From assembly GCF_001653715.1 (NCBI RefSeq), contig NZ_LWHQ01000040.1:1-64000 (forward strand): a DNA stretch of 64,000 nt. The letters are read 5' to 3'. This document shows, piece after piece, positions 37,511-45,631 of this stretch. The translations under genes were made by a program, and so were the position numbers. The first letter of the stretch is position 1. Every line of letters starts with the position of its first letter. The notes under the pieces were generated by a model. That model made no database searches and was not told the origin of the DNA. It worked only from the letters and a program-made list of their open reading frames with translations. This stretch comes from Methylobacterium platani. Lineage in GTDB: Bacteria; Pseudomonadota; Alphaproteobacteria; Rhizobiales; Beijerinckiaceae.

Positions 37511-38008
37511 TTACTCGGCCGGGTCGCCGTACGGGTCCGGCATGCCGAGGCGCCGCAGGGCCGCGACTTCCAACGCCTCCATGGCGTCGGCCTCGGCATC
37601 GCCGAGCTCGTGGTCGTGACCGAGGAGGTGCAGCGTGCCATGAACCACGAGGTGGGCGAGGTGGTGGCCGAGGGGCTTGGACTGCTCGCCACTCTCGCGC
37701 AGGAGTGTGTCATACGCAAGAACCACGTCGCCGAGGAGGCGCGGCCCGCCGCCATGCGGCTGCTCGTTGGGGAAGGACAGCACGTTGGTCGGCTTGTCCT
37801 TGCCGCGCCAGGCGCGGTTCAGCTCCTGCACCGCGGGATCGTCGGTCAGCACGATGCTGATCTCGATCGGGCCGCCGGGCGGCACGGTGGCGAGGGCCGC
37901 CTCGACGGCGCGGGCGACGAAGTCCTCGAGGTCGGGCGCGACGCCCTCCCAGCGCTCGTCCTCGACCGCGACGTCGATCTCGTTCTCGTTCTCGTCGTGG
38001 TCGCTCAC
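37511..38008 (-). CDS. ybeY: endoribonuclease YbeY (rRNA maturation factor)
   Basis: A 165-residue metalloprotein needed for 16S rRNA 3'-end maturation and ribosome quality control. The zinc motif H-x3-H-x5-H is seen as 'HLVVHGTLHLLGHDH', with the conserved 'RGKDKPTNVLSFP' upstream. The N-terminus has an acidic extension (DENENEIDVAVEDERW). The start is GTG at 38008, which overlaps the phoH stop by four bases (GTGA, 38005-38008), so the two are translationally coupled. PhoH-like and YbeY genes are neighbours in most bacteria. Confidence 0.95.
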   Translation of the reverse strand: MSDHDENENEIDVAVEDERWEGVAPDLEDFVARAVEAALATVPPGGPIEISIVLTDDPAVQELNRAWRGKDKPTNVLSFPNEQPHGGGPRLLGDVVLAYDTLLRESGEQSKPLGHHLAHLVVHGTLHLLGHDHELGDAEADAMEALEVAALRRLGMPDPYGDPAE

Positions 38009-39144
38009 GGCAGCGGCCCCCGGCGCGAGGGCGTCGGCCGCTGGGATGCAGCCTCCGGGTTCTCCCGGGCATCGGCCTCGTAGGCCGTGACGATCCGGCG
38101 CACCAGGTCGTGGCGCACCACGTCGACGTCCCGGAAAGTCACCCGGCCGACGCCCTCGACGCCGTCGAGGATCCGCACCGCCTCGACGAGGCCGGATTTC
38201 TGGCCCGGCGGCAGGTCGATCTGGCTCGGATCGCCGGTGACGATCATGCGCGAGTTCTCACCGAGCCGGGTCAGGAACATCTTCATCTGCATCGAGGTGG
38301 TGTTCTGCGCCTCGTCGAGGAGCACCACCGCGTTGGTCAGGGTCCGGCCGCGCATGAAGGCGAGCGGCGCGATCTCGATCATGCCGGTCTGCAGGCCGCG
38401 GTCGACGTGGCGCGCCTCCATGAAGTCGTAGAGCGCGTCGTAGATCGGCCGGAGATAGGGATCGACCTTCTCGCGCATGTCGCCGGGCAGGAAGCCCAGG
38501 CGCTCGCCGGCCTCGACCGCCGGGCGCGACAGGATCAGCCGCTCGGCATGGCCCTGCTCGAGCAGCGAGACGGCGTAGCCGACGGCGAGCCAGGTCTTAC
38601 CGGTGCCGGCCGGCCCCTCGGCGAAGACCAGCTCGTGGGCGCGCAGCGCCTTGATGTAGGCGTCCTGCGCCGCGTTGCGGGCCCGCACCGCGCCGCGGCG
38701 CCGGGTGGCGATCTGGTCGAAGGACGGGCGCTCGCCGTTGGCCGGCGCCTCGGCCGGCGAGAACAGGTTGCCCTGGATCGTGCTCTCCTGGATCACCCCG
38801 TCGACGTCGCCGAGTGTGAGCGGGGTCCCTCCCCCGTCGCGGACGCGGGCATAGAGCAGCTCCAGCACCCGGCGCGCCCGCTCGGTCGAATCGGGCGGGC
38901 CCTTGACCACGACGTGGTTGCCGAGGGCGGTGGCCACGACGCCGAGCCGCCGCTCGAGATGGGCGACGTTCTGGTCGTACTGGCCGAAGACCAGGCTCGC
39001 CAGGCGGTTGTCGTCGAAGGTGAGGGCGATCTCGGCGGCCTCGCTCAGGCCCGCCACCGCCCGCGGCGCGATCTCCCGCGCGGGCTCGCGCCCTCTCGGC
39101 CCGCGGCCGCCCGCCTCTCCCGTCGGCATCCTGTCGTTCCTCAC
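38005..39144 (-). CDS. ybeZ: PhoH-like ATPase (YbeZ)
   Basis: A 379-residue cytoplasmic P-loop ATPase of the PhoH family. An N-terminal KH-like segment (about 40-110, 'VVATALGNHVVVKGPPDSTERARRVLELLYARV') precedes the PhoH domain. That domain has Walker A 'GPAGTGKTWLAV' near residue 185, 'LSRPAVEAGERLGFLPGD' and Walker B-like 'NAVVLLDEAQNTT'. It partners YbeY in RNA metabolism. The start is GTG at 39144, overlapping the miaB stop by four bases; an ATG five codons later is an alternative. The stop overlaps the ybeY GTG. Confidence 0.94.
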   Translation of the reverse strand: MRNDRMPTGEAGGRGPRGREPAREIAPRAVAGLSEAAEIALTFDDNRLASLVFGQYDQNVAHLERRLGVVATALGNHVVVKGPPDSTERARRVLELLYARVRDGGGTPLTLGDVDGVIQESTIQGNLFSPAEAPANGERPSFDQIATRRRGAVRARNAAQDAYIKALRAHELVFAEGPAGTGKTWLAVGYAVSLLEQGHAERLILSRPAVEAGERLGFLPGDMREKVDPYLRPIYDALYDFMEARHVDRGLQTGMIEIAPLAFMRGRTLTNAVVLLDEAQNTTSMQMKMFLTRLGENSRMIVTGDPSQIDLPPGQKSGLVEAVRILDGVEGVGRVTFRDVDVVRHDLVRRIVTAYEADARENPEAASQRPTPSRRGPLP

Positions 39145-40493
39145 GCGGCGACCGTGGCAGCGGCCGGGATTGCGTCGATCGCCTCGCCGAACAGGCTGTT
39201 GGAGCCGGTCCGGGTGATCCGCACGGGGATCTCGGTGCCGATCGCCGAGACGTCGCCCTCGATCTGCACCGCCTGGAGATAGGGCGACTTGCCGGCGACC
39301 TGGCCCGGATGGCGCCCGGCCTTCTCGATCAGCACCGGCACGGTCCGTCCCACGGTGGCGTGGTTGAAGTCCTGGCGCTGGCGCTCGAGCAGCGCCTGCA
39401 ATTCGGCCAGCCGCTCGCTCTTCACCGCCTCCGGCACCGCGTCGGCGCTGTCGGCCGCCGGCGTGCCGGGGCGCGGGCTGTACTTGAACGAGAAGGCGCT
39501 GGCGAAACCGACATCGGCGATGAGCCGCATCGTCTCGGCGTGGTCGGCGTCGGTCTCGCCCGGGAAGCCGACGATGAAGTCGGAGGAGAGCGCGATGTCG
39601 GGGCGTGCCGCCCGCACCCGGTCGATCAGCCGGCGATAGGTGTCGGCGTCGTGCTTGCGGTTCATGGCGGCGAGGATCCGGTCCGAGCCCGACTGCACCG
39701 GCAGGTGCAGGTAGGGCATCAGGGCCGGCAGGTCGCGATGCGCCGCGATCAGGGCCTCGTCCATGTCGCGCGGGTGGCTGGTGGTGTAGCGCAGCCGCAG
39801 GATGCCGGGGATCGCGGCGACGCGGTGCAGGAGTTCCCCGAGCGTCCAGTCGCGCCCGTCCGGGCCGGGCCCATGGAAGGCGTTGACGTTCTGGCCGATC
39901 AGGGTCAGCTCGCGGGCGCCCGCGGCGGCCAGCCGCTCGGCCTCCGCGACGATCTTCGCGACCGACCGCGAGACCTCGGCCCCGCGGGTATAGGGCACGA
40001 CGCAGAAGGCGCAGAACTTGTCGCAGCCCTCCTGCACCGTGAGAAAGGCCGAGACGCCGGGGGTGCGGCGCAGCGGCAGGTGGTCGAACTTGTCCTCGAC
40101 CGGGAATTCGGTGTCGACGACCCGGCCGTCCTTCGCGGCGGCGAGCAGCTGCGGCAGGCGGTGGTAGCTCTGCGGCCCCACCACCACGTCGACGCCGGGC
40201 GCGCGGTTGAGGATCTCGCGGCCTTCCGCCTGCGCGACGCAGCCGGCCACCACCACCGTGGTGTCGCGGCCGGCCTCCGCCCGCTCGCCCTTCAGCACCC
40301 GCAGGCGGCCGAGCTCGGAATAGACCTTCTCCGCCGCCTTCTCGCGGATGTGGCAGGTGTTGAGGACGACGACGTCGGCCTCCTCCACGGTGCCGGTCTC
40401 GACGAAGCCCTCGCGGCCGAGCAGGTCGACCATGCGGGAGGCGTCGTAGACGTTCATCTGGCAGCCGTAGGATTTGACGAACGCTTTCTTCAA
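39141..40493 (-). CDS. miaB: tRNA-2-methylthio-N6-dimethylallyladenosine synthase
   Basis: A 450-residue radical SAM enzyme that adds a methylthio group to i6A37 in tRNAs reading UNN codons. The N-terminal UPF0004 domain provides Cys11 (SYGCQMN), Cys47 (NTCHIRE) and Cys85 (VAGCVAQAEG) for the auxiliary cluster. Cys157, Cys161 and Cys164 in CDKFCAFC bind the radical SAM 4Fe-4S cluster. A C-terminal TRAM domain covers about 375-440. No in-frame ATG exists near the start; TTG at 40493 (TTG AAG AAA GCG) gives the standard MKKAFVKSYGCQMN opening, although the ribosome site is weak. It is followed by phoH with a GTGA overlap. Confidence 0.95.
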   Translation of the reverse strand: MKKAFVKSYGCQMNVYDASRMVDLLGREGFVETGTVEEADVVVLNTCHIREKAAEKVYSELGRLRVLKGERAEAGRDTTVVVAGCVAQAEGREILNRAPGVDVVVGPQSYHRLPQLLAAAKDGRVVDTEFPVEDKFDHLPLRRTPGVSAFLTVQEGCDKFCAFCVVPYTRGAEVSRSVAKIVAEAERLAAAGARELTLIGQNVNAFHGPGPDGRDWTLGELLHRVAAIPGILRLRYTTSHPRDMDEALIAAHRDLPALMPYLHLPVQSGSDRILAAMNRKHDADTYRRLIDRVRAARPDIALSSDFIVGFPGETDADHAETMRLIADVGFASAFSFKYSPRPGTPAADSADAVPEAVKSERLAELQALLERQRQDFNHATVGRTVPVLIEKAGRHPGQVAGKSPYLQAVQIEGDVSAIGTEIPVRITRTGSNSLFGEAIDAIPAAATVAA

Positions 40494-40555
40494 CGAACCG
40501 GCCCTGAGCGGAGATGATCGGATGCGGCGGCGGCCCGGAGGCCAGTTCCGTTCAT

Positions 40556-41446
40556 TTAAGCCGTCGCGGCCGGAATGAGAATAGGCGGCGCGGCCGCGGC
40601 GGGCGGGGCATCGGCGCGCGGCGCCTCCGGTGCGGGGTCGCGGACCGGCGCCGGCGGGCGCCCGGTCACCGCCTCCTGCAGGGCGCGGCGGATCCCGGCC
40701 TCGGCCAGCGCGGTCGCCGCCTTGCGGTCGGTGCCGGCCGAGAAGGCGATCGGCTCGCCCCAGGTCACCGTCACGTCGATCGGCCCGCGCTCGAAGAACA
40801 TCGTCACGCTGGGCGCGAGCGCCATGTCGCCGTACCAGGCGACGTCCGGGCGCTCGGCCCGGGTCAGCGGCAGGCCGTGGCGGCGCGTGTAGGCGATGCA
40901 GAGCGGCTGCAGCCGCACCCGGTCGATCCCGCCCTCGCTGATCGCCGCCCGCGCGGCGCCGACGAGGGAGGTGCGGAACGGCAGGAGCCGGGTGCCGTCG
41001 CCGGTGGTGCCCTCGGCGAACAGCACGATCAGGTCGCCGTCGCGCAGGCGCCGGCTCATCTCGGTATTGACCACCGCGGTGTGGCGCTTGCGGCCCCTGT
41101 CGATGAACAGGGTGCGCTGGAGCCGCGCGAGCGTCCCGATCACCGGCCAGCCGGCGATCTCGGACTTCGCCACGAAGGAGAGCGGCCGCAGGCTTCCCAG
41201 CACCGGGATGTCGAGCCAGGAGATGTGGTTGGCGAGCACCAGGGCCGCCTCCCCGGCGGCCGGCGGGGTGCCGGCGACGGTGATCCGCACCTGGAACAGG
41301 CGCAGGAAGACCCGGTGCAGCCAGGCCGGCGCGTGGCCGGCGACGGTGCCGCGCCCGAACCTCAGCGCGAGCCAGTGCGGGCCGACGAGGAGCAGGAAGG
41401 TGAGCGCGTAGGCGAGGAGGCGCAGGCCGGCGACGAGATGCGTCAT
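40556..41446 (-). CDS. plsC: 1-acyl-sn-glycerol-3-phosphate acyltransferase
   Basis: A 296-residue membrane-associated acyltransferase that makes phosphatidic acid from lysophosphatidic acid. It has an N-terminal hydrophobic segment (about 5-30) and the catalytic N-H-x4-D as NHISWLD at 73-79. The substrate block 'FIDRGRKRHTAVVN' and 'LIVLFAEGTTGDGTRLLPFRTSLV' follow. The C-terminus is a low-complexity Pro/Ala tail (about 255-296). It sits between rimI and miaB, its usual alphaproteobacterial location. The start is ATG at 41446. Confidence 0.93.
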   Translation of the reverse strand: MTHLVAGLRLLAYALTFLLLVGPHWLALRFGRGTVAGHAPAWLHRVFLRLFQVRITVAGTPPAAGEAALVLANHISWLDIPVLGSLRPLSFVAKSEIAGWPVIGTLARLQRTLFIDRGRKRHTAVVNTEMSRRLRDGDLIVLFAEGTTGDGTRLLPFRTSLVGAARAAISEGGIDRVRLQPLCIAYTRRHGLPLTRAERPDVAWYGDMALAPSVTMFFERGPIDVTVTWGEPIAFSAGTDRKAATALAEAGIRRALQEAVTGRPPAPVRDPAPEAPRADAPPAAAAPPILIPAATA

Positions 41447-41602
41447 GGTTCGGGCGGCGGGCGCTCAGGCTGTCTCGCGGGCCGCGCGGCCCGGCCGCGC
41501 TCACCGCTGCCGCATACCAAGTCCGGCCCGGGGCGTCCACCGCCGGCCGGTCCTTCCCGTCCCGGGGCGTCCTCCCCCGGGGCGGCCTGTCCCCAATGCG
41601 TC

Positions 41603-42085
41603 CTACCCCAAGGCCACCTGCATCATGATGGCGTTGGCGCGGCTGCCGTCCGACCGGGCGTAGTAGCTCGCCCGCCGGCCGGTCTCGGCGAAGCCGAGGC
41701 GGCGGTAGAGGGCGAGCGCCGGGACGTTGCCGTCGTCGACCTCGAGATGGACCCGGCGCACGCCGAGATCCTCCAGGGCCACGAGATGCGCGCGGAGCAG
41801 CTGCCGGCTCAGGCCCGCGCCGCGGGAGGCCGGGCCGAGGACGACGGTGAGGATCTCGGCCTCGTCGAGGACTCGGCGCGACAGGACGAAGCCGGCGAGC
41901 AGCGTGCCCATCATCAGGGCGTGGGCGACGTGGCCGCGCTCGCACAGCATGCGCTCGAACTCGTCCGCCTCCCAGGGCCGCGCGAAGGCGGTGGCGTGGA
42001 GCGCCGCGAGCTCGCCGGCCCGGTCGGCCGAGGTCAGCGGCGCGACATGGGCGGTGGGAGGTGAGCGGAACGGCATCCACTTCAT
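41603..42085 (-). CDS. rimI: ribosomal protein S18-alanine N-acetyltransferase (GNAT)
   Basis: A 160-residue GNAT acetyltransferase. The acetyl-CoA pyrophosphate loop is 'ASRGAGLSRQLLRAHL' and the last strand/helix 'VHLEVDDGNVPALALYRRLGFAETGRRASYYAR' is typical of RimI, which acetylates the N-terminal Ala of ribosomal protein S18. The gene lies 14 bases after tsaB, the conserved tsaB-rimI pairing, which strongly supports the call. ATG start at 42085. Substrate assignment within GNAT proteins is by context, so a different N-terminal substrate is possible. Confidence 0.9.
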   Translation of the reverse strand: MKWMPFRSPPTAHVAPLTSADRAGELAALHATAFARPWEADEFERMLCERGHVAHALMMGTLLAGFVLSRRVLDEAEILTVVLGPASRGAGLSRQLLRAHLVALEDLGVRRVHLEVDDGNVPALALYRRLGFAETGRRASYYARSDGSRANAIMMQVALG

Positions 42086-42099
42086 CGGGGAAAGCTCCG

Positions 42100-42798
42100 T
42101 CAGCGGCGGGCGAGGCGCGCGTGGTCCTGCGGCTGGGCGTCCGGCCCGCGCAGGTAGAGAGGGCGGGCGAGGGCATGGGCCGGATCGGCGACGAGGCCGA
42201 GCGAGGCGACCCAGGCGATCTGCGGGGCGATGTGCCCGTCCGGCACCACGGCGCGCACGCCCTGGGCCGCGGCGGCCGCGGCGAGCGCCGGGGCGGCGGA
42301 GCCGGCGAGCGCCGCCGGGCCCGAGCCGAGGAGCCGCAGGGCCTCGGCCAGGGGCAGCAGGCTCGGCGGGACGGCGATGCCGCCGTCCTGGCTCAGGGCC
42401 TGGAAATAGACGTGGCCGTGGCGGGCATCGATCGCGGCGGCGAGCAGGTAGCCGTGGCCGAGGAAATCCTCGTCGGCGGCGAGCAGCGGCGCCAGCAGGG
42501 CCGAGAGCGTGGTGACGCCGACGACCGGGATGCCGCAGGCGAGGCCCACCGCGCGGGCCGCCGAGAGGCCGACCCGCAGGCCGGTATAGCTGCCCGGGCC
42601 GACCGTGACCGCGACCCGGTCGAGGCTGTCGAACCCGCCCTCGACCCGGGCGATCACCCGCTCGACGAGGGGCAGCAGCGCCTCGGCATGGCCACGGGCG
42701 AGATCCATGCTCTCCTGCGCCAGGGGCTCGGGCGAGTCGTCCGCCATGATGCAGGCCGCGCAGCGCTCGAGCGCCGTATCGATGGCCAGGATCCGCAT
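42100..42798 (-). CDS. tsaB: tRNA threonylcarbamoyladenosine biosynthesis protein TsaB
   Basis: A 232-residue member of the ASKHA fold that works with TsaD and TsaE to make t6A37 in tRNAs decoding ANN codons. The N-terminus MRILAIDTALERCAACI and 'VAVTVGPGSYTGLRVGLSAARAVGLACGIPVVGVTTLSAL' are diagnostic. The ATG at 42798 begins the standard sequence. It is the first gene of the long housekeeping run after the terminator that follows nfu. The C-terminus ends with a basic 'PQDHARLARR'. Confidence 0.94.
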   Translation of the reverse strand: MRILAIDTALERCAACIMADDSPEPLAQESMDLARGHAEALLPLVERVIARVEGGFDSLDRVAVTVGPGSYTGLRVGLSAARAVGLACGIPVVGVTTLSALLAPLLAADEDFLGHGYLLAAAIDARHGHVYFQALSQDGGIAVPPSLLPLAEALRLLGSGPAALAGSAAPALAAAAAAQGVRAVVPDGHIAPQIAWVASLGLVADPAHALARPLYLRGPDAQPQDHARLARR

Positions 42799-42935
42799 CA
42801 CCGTCAGGCTCCGCCCTCTCGTCCGTCCGCAGGCTCGTTGCCGCGGCCGGGTCCGTGCCGCCGGCCGCGGGTGGCCGATGATCGACCCCGCCGCTTGAGT
42901 CCCAGCTTGGCACGCACAGGTTAACACAAGAAGGA

Positions 42936-42957
42936 CCGCCCCGCAGATGCGGGGCGG
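42936..42957 (-). terminator. terminator after nfu
   Basis: A 10-base-pair perfect stem, CCGCCCCGCA and its complement, with a 2-base loop; on the minus strand it is followed by TCCTTCTTGTG. It separates nfu from tsaB. A second hairpin with 11-base-pair outer arms lies just before it (42985-43020). Confidence 0.7.
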
Positions 42958-43043
42958 CCCGGTTTCCGTCTCAGCCTTTAGATCATCCGCCGCCGGCGGG
43001 GAAACCGCCCGGCGGCGGATTCGGCGTCAGGAGACGGCCGACC

Positions 43044-43085
43044 GCGATCTCAGATCGCCTGGACGCGATCTCAGATCGCCTGGAC
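43044..43085. repeat. perfect 21-base tandem duplication at the end of nfu
   Basis: Two identical 21-base units (43044-43064 and 43065-43085), each reading GCGATCTCAGATCGCC plus TGGAC. The right-hand copy contains the last codons and the TGA of nfu (V-Q-A-I-stop), so the left-hand copy repeats a dead coding end downstream of the stop. The identity suggests a recent slippage event. Confidence 0.9.
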
Positions 43086-43634
43086 CTCGCGCACGTCGGG
43101 CAGGAAGTGGCGGAAGAGGTTCTGCACGCCCTGGCGCAGGGTGGCGGTGGAGGACGGGCAGCCCGAGCAGGCGCCCTTCATCTCCAGGAACACCACGCCG
43201 TCGCGGAAGCCCCGGAAGGTGATGTCGCCGCCGTCGCCGGCCACCGCCGGGCGCACCCGGGTCTCGAGCAGGTCCTTGATCGTGGCGACCGTGTCGGCAT
43301 CGGCCTCCGCGTAGAACTCCTCGGCCGGCTCCTCGGGGGCGTGGCCGGCCTCGAGGACCGGGGCCCCCGACATGAAGTGCTCCATGATGGCGCCGAGCAC
43401 CGCCGGCTTGACCTGCGGCCAGCCCGGCTCGCCCTCGGCCTTGGTGACCGAGATGAAGTCGTGGCCGAGATAGACGCCGGAGACCCCCGGCACGCCGAAC
43501 AGGGCGCGGGCCAGCGGCGAGCGCGCCGCCGCCCCCTCGTCCCGCGCCTCGAAGGTGCCGTCCGCCAGCACGACCTTGCCGGGCAGGAACTTCAGGGTGG
43601 CGGGGTTCGGGGTGGCTTCGGTCTGGATGAACAT
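43071..43634 (-). CDS. nfu: Nfu-type Fe-S cluster scaffold protein
   Basis: A 187-residue protein with the two-domain layout of mitochondrial-type Nfu. The N-terminal Nfu_N domain (about 1-90) reads MFIQTEATPNPATLKFLPG. The C-terminal NifU domain (about 112-185) has the cluster ligands Cys156 and Cys159 in GACSGCP. It carries and transfers Fe-S clusters to target enzymes. In alphaproteobacteria this gene heads the tsaB-rimI-miaB neighbourhood, as here, and MiaB is itself a 4Fe-4S client. The ATG at 43634 is preceded by GAGG. Its stop lies in a tandem duplication and a terminator follows. Confidence 0.95.
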   Translation of the reverse strand: MFIQTEATPNPATLKFLPGKVVLADGTFEARDEGAAARSPLARALFGVPGVSGVYLGHDFISVTKAEGEPGWPQVKPAVLGAIMEHFMSGAPVLEAGHAPEEPAEEFYAEADADTVATIKDLLETRVRPAVAGDGGDITFRGFRDGVVFLEMKGACSGCPSSTATLRQGVQNLFRHFLPDVREVQAI

Positions 43635-43764
43635 GATGATCCTCGGGAGAGTTCTCTGCGCCGGTTCAAGGCCGGCCGGGAACGACGCGGCGCCCGCAAG
43701 GGGCAGCCCGCGCCTGCGGGCAGATGTGGACCCGAACGCGCGAAAGCTCAATGGAGGGCGGCCA

Positions 43765-44268
43765 TCAACCGGCGAGCGCCGTGATCTCCGCCTCGCTCAG
43801 GCCGCCCGGCACGATCACCACCGGCACCGGGAAGCTGCCGGCGGTGCGCCCGGCGATCGAGGCGACGAGCGGCCCCGGCCCGTCGCTGCCGGCCGCCGCC
43901 GCGAGCACCAGGAAGGCGATGTCCTCGTCCGCCTCGATCTGGCGCAGGATCGCGTCGGCGCGCTCGCCGCTGCGCACGACGAGCTCGGGGTCGACGCCGG
44001 CCGCCCCGCGCGCCGCCGCCGCCAGCCCCTCCAGGCGCGCCCGCGTCTCGGCCTCGGCCTCGGCCCGCATCGCGTCGCCGACGCCGAGCCACTCCATCGT
44101 CTCGGGCGGCTCGGCCACCGCCAGCATCACCACCCGGGCGCCGAGCCGCGCCGCCCGGCGCACTGCGAAATGCACCGCGCGGTCGCATTCCGGCGTCTCG
44201 TCGACCAGCACCATGAACTTGAGCCGGTGCCCGGCCTCGAAGGACCGGCGCCGCTTGATCTCGACCAT
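43765..44268 (-). CDS. universal stress protein (UspA family)
   Basis: A 167-residue cytoplasmic protein of the Usp fold. 'KFMVLVDETPECDRAVHFAVRRAARLGARVVMLAV' is the first beta-alpha unit, and 'LVVRSGERADAILRQIEADEDIAFLVLAAAAGSDGPGPLVASIAGRTAGSFPVPVVIVP' the second half. The usual ATP-binding G-x2-G-x9-G-S/T is only partly matched, so ATP binding is uncertain. The ATG at 44268 gives the usual family length. It is divergent from the Sia-type operon across about 400 bases. Confidence 0.88.
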   Translation of the reverse strand: MVEIKRRRSFEAGHRLKFMVLVDETPECDRAVHFAVRRAARLGARVVMLAVAEPPETMEWLGVGDAMRAEAEAETRARLEGLAAAARGAAGVDPELVVRSGERADAILRQIEADEDIAFLVLAAAAGSDGPGPLVASIAGRTAGSFPVPVVIVPGGLSEAEITALAG

Positions 44269-44672
44269 GCCCGGACGCGCTCCGCCGCCGCGCCCGATGC
44301 TGCCCCGGCGTCCCGCCGCCCGCAAGGGGCGCTCCGTGCGGGCGGCGAATCGCGCCGCGCGGGCCTCGTCCCCGCGGCACGGGATCCGCATCGGCGACGA
44401 CGCGATTCGATCGGCCAGTCGAGATATCGGGGCTCGGATGCACAAGCCGGAGGCAAGTCGCGACTATTTCAGTCAGACCATGGGTAAGAAATCGCCCGCC
44501 GATGATCAGCGCCCGCATTTTTCTCATCTCCGTGAGGGACTTCCTCGAACGGGCGGAGTAAGAATCGAGTCAGTGTCTGTGACCTAACATGTCGTCTCGC
44601 CGGGCCCGCGACCGAGACCTGGCGAATTCGATCGAAAGGCCTAGGCCGTTCGGCTTCGGGCGGGAGAGAGCG
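44269..44672. other. divergent intergenic region, uspA-like / siaB
   Basis: About 400 bases. The middle (44400-44590) is less GC-rich and should hold promoters for both flanking genes. Open frames through it have no family character. I could not identify an operator or an RNA gene. Confidence 0.4.
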
Positions 44673-45230
44673 GTGCTCGCAACTGACTTCATGGCGTTCC
44701 ACGAGGCGTCCCGGCGCAATGGGATCATCCTGTCGTTCGGCGGCGACCTGTCCGAGAACGTGCTGTTCTCCCTCGGCGAGGTCCTGAAGCTGCGCATGCG
44801 GCAGGGCGCCACCGACGCCTCGGTGTCGAAGCGGGTGTTCTCGGTCTTCGTCGAGCAGGCGCAGAACATCATCCGCTACTCCGCCGACAAGCTCGTGCCG
44901 CCGGGCGAGGCTCCGGCGGGCGGCATGGTGAGCGCCGGCCTGATCGTGGTGGGGGTCGAGGACGGGCGCTTCTTCGTCGCCTGCGGCAACGAGGTGCCGG
45001 GCGAGCACGTCACGTCCCTGCGCGCCCGGCTCGACCACATCGCCGGCCTGTCGGGCGACGAGCTGAAGAAGTACTACCGCGAGCGGCTGCGCCAGCCCGC
45101 CGACGAGGGCAGCCTCGGCGGCAGCATCGGGCTGATCGAGATCGCCCGGCGCGCCAGCGCCCCGGTCGAGTACGACTTCCAGGCCCGCGGCGACGACCGC
45201 TGCTTCTTCTGCCTCAAGGCCTTCATCTGA
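44673..45230 (+). CDS. siaB: SiaB-like protein kinase
   Basis: A 185-residue cytoplasmic protein matching the SiaB family in length and sequence character. 'GIILSFGGDLSENVLFSLGEVLKLRM' is followed by 'VFSVFVEQAQNIIRYSAD', where E-x-x-x-N resembles the N-box of GHKL-type ATP-binding folds, and by 'GSLGGSIGLIEIARRAS'. In Pseudomonas aeruginosa SiaB phosphorylates SiaC and so keeps the cyclase SiaD inactive. The GTG at 44673 is preceded by GGGAGAGAG and gives the normal family length; an earlier ATG at 44589 adds an unrelated basic extension. siaC begins 14 bases downstream. It is first gene of a four-gene operon. Confidence 0.88.
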   Translation: MLATDFMAFHEASRRNGIILSFGGDLSENVLFSLGEVLKLRMRQGATDASVSKRVFSVFVEQAQNIIRYSADKLVPPGEAPAGGMVSAGLIVVGVEDGRFFVACGNEVPGEHVTSLRARLDHIAGLSGDELKKYYRERLRQPADEGSLGGSIGLIEIARRASAPVEYDFQARGDDRCFFCLKAFI

Positions 45231-45244
45231 GGCGCGCGACGACG

Positions 45245-45631
45245 ATGGACCGGATCCAGATCCCCGCCACCAGCCGCTCGCCGCTGGTCGATTTCGACTT
45301 TCCCGCCGGGCGCCTGCTCCTGCGCGGCGAATCCTACCCCGAGGATGCCGCCGCCTTTTACGGCCCGCTGCTCCAGGCCCTGCGCGGCTGCCTGGAGGGG
45401 GAGGCGACGCCGCTGACCTTCGAGGTCGCGCTGTCGTACTTCAACTCGTCGAGCGCCAAGGCCCTGATGAACCTGTTCCTGCCCCTCGAGGACGCCGCCG
45501 AGGAGGGCCGCGAGGTGACGATCCGCTGGCTCTACGCCGCGGGCGACGACACCATCGCGGAGGCCGGCGAGGACTTTTCCGCCGATTTCTCGCACGCCCG
45601 GTTCGAGATGGTGCAGGAGACCGCGGCATGA
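45245..45631 (+). CDS. siaC: SiaC-like regulatory phosphoprotein (DUF1987)
   Basis: A 128-residue protein of the SiaC/DUF1987 family. 'SPLVDFDFPAGRLLLRGESYPEDAAAFYGPLLQAL' and 'FEVALSYFNSSSAKALMNLFLPLEDAAEEG' are the family core. In Pseudomonas SiaC the phosphorylated residue is Thr68; here residue 68 is Ser, in Y-F-N-S-S-S, so serine phosphorylation is expected. Unphosphorylated SiaC binds and stimulates SiaD in the model system. The stop overlaps the siaD ATG by four bases (45628-45631), which suggests matched production of SiaC and SiaD. Confidence 0.9.
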   Translation: MDRIQIPATSRSPLVDFDFPAGRLLLRGESYPEDAAAFYGPLLQALRGCLEGEATPLTFEVALSYFNSSSAKALMNLFLPLEDAAEEGREVTIRWLYAAGDDTIAEAGEDFSADFSHARFEMVQETAA

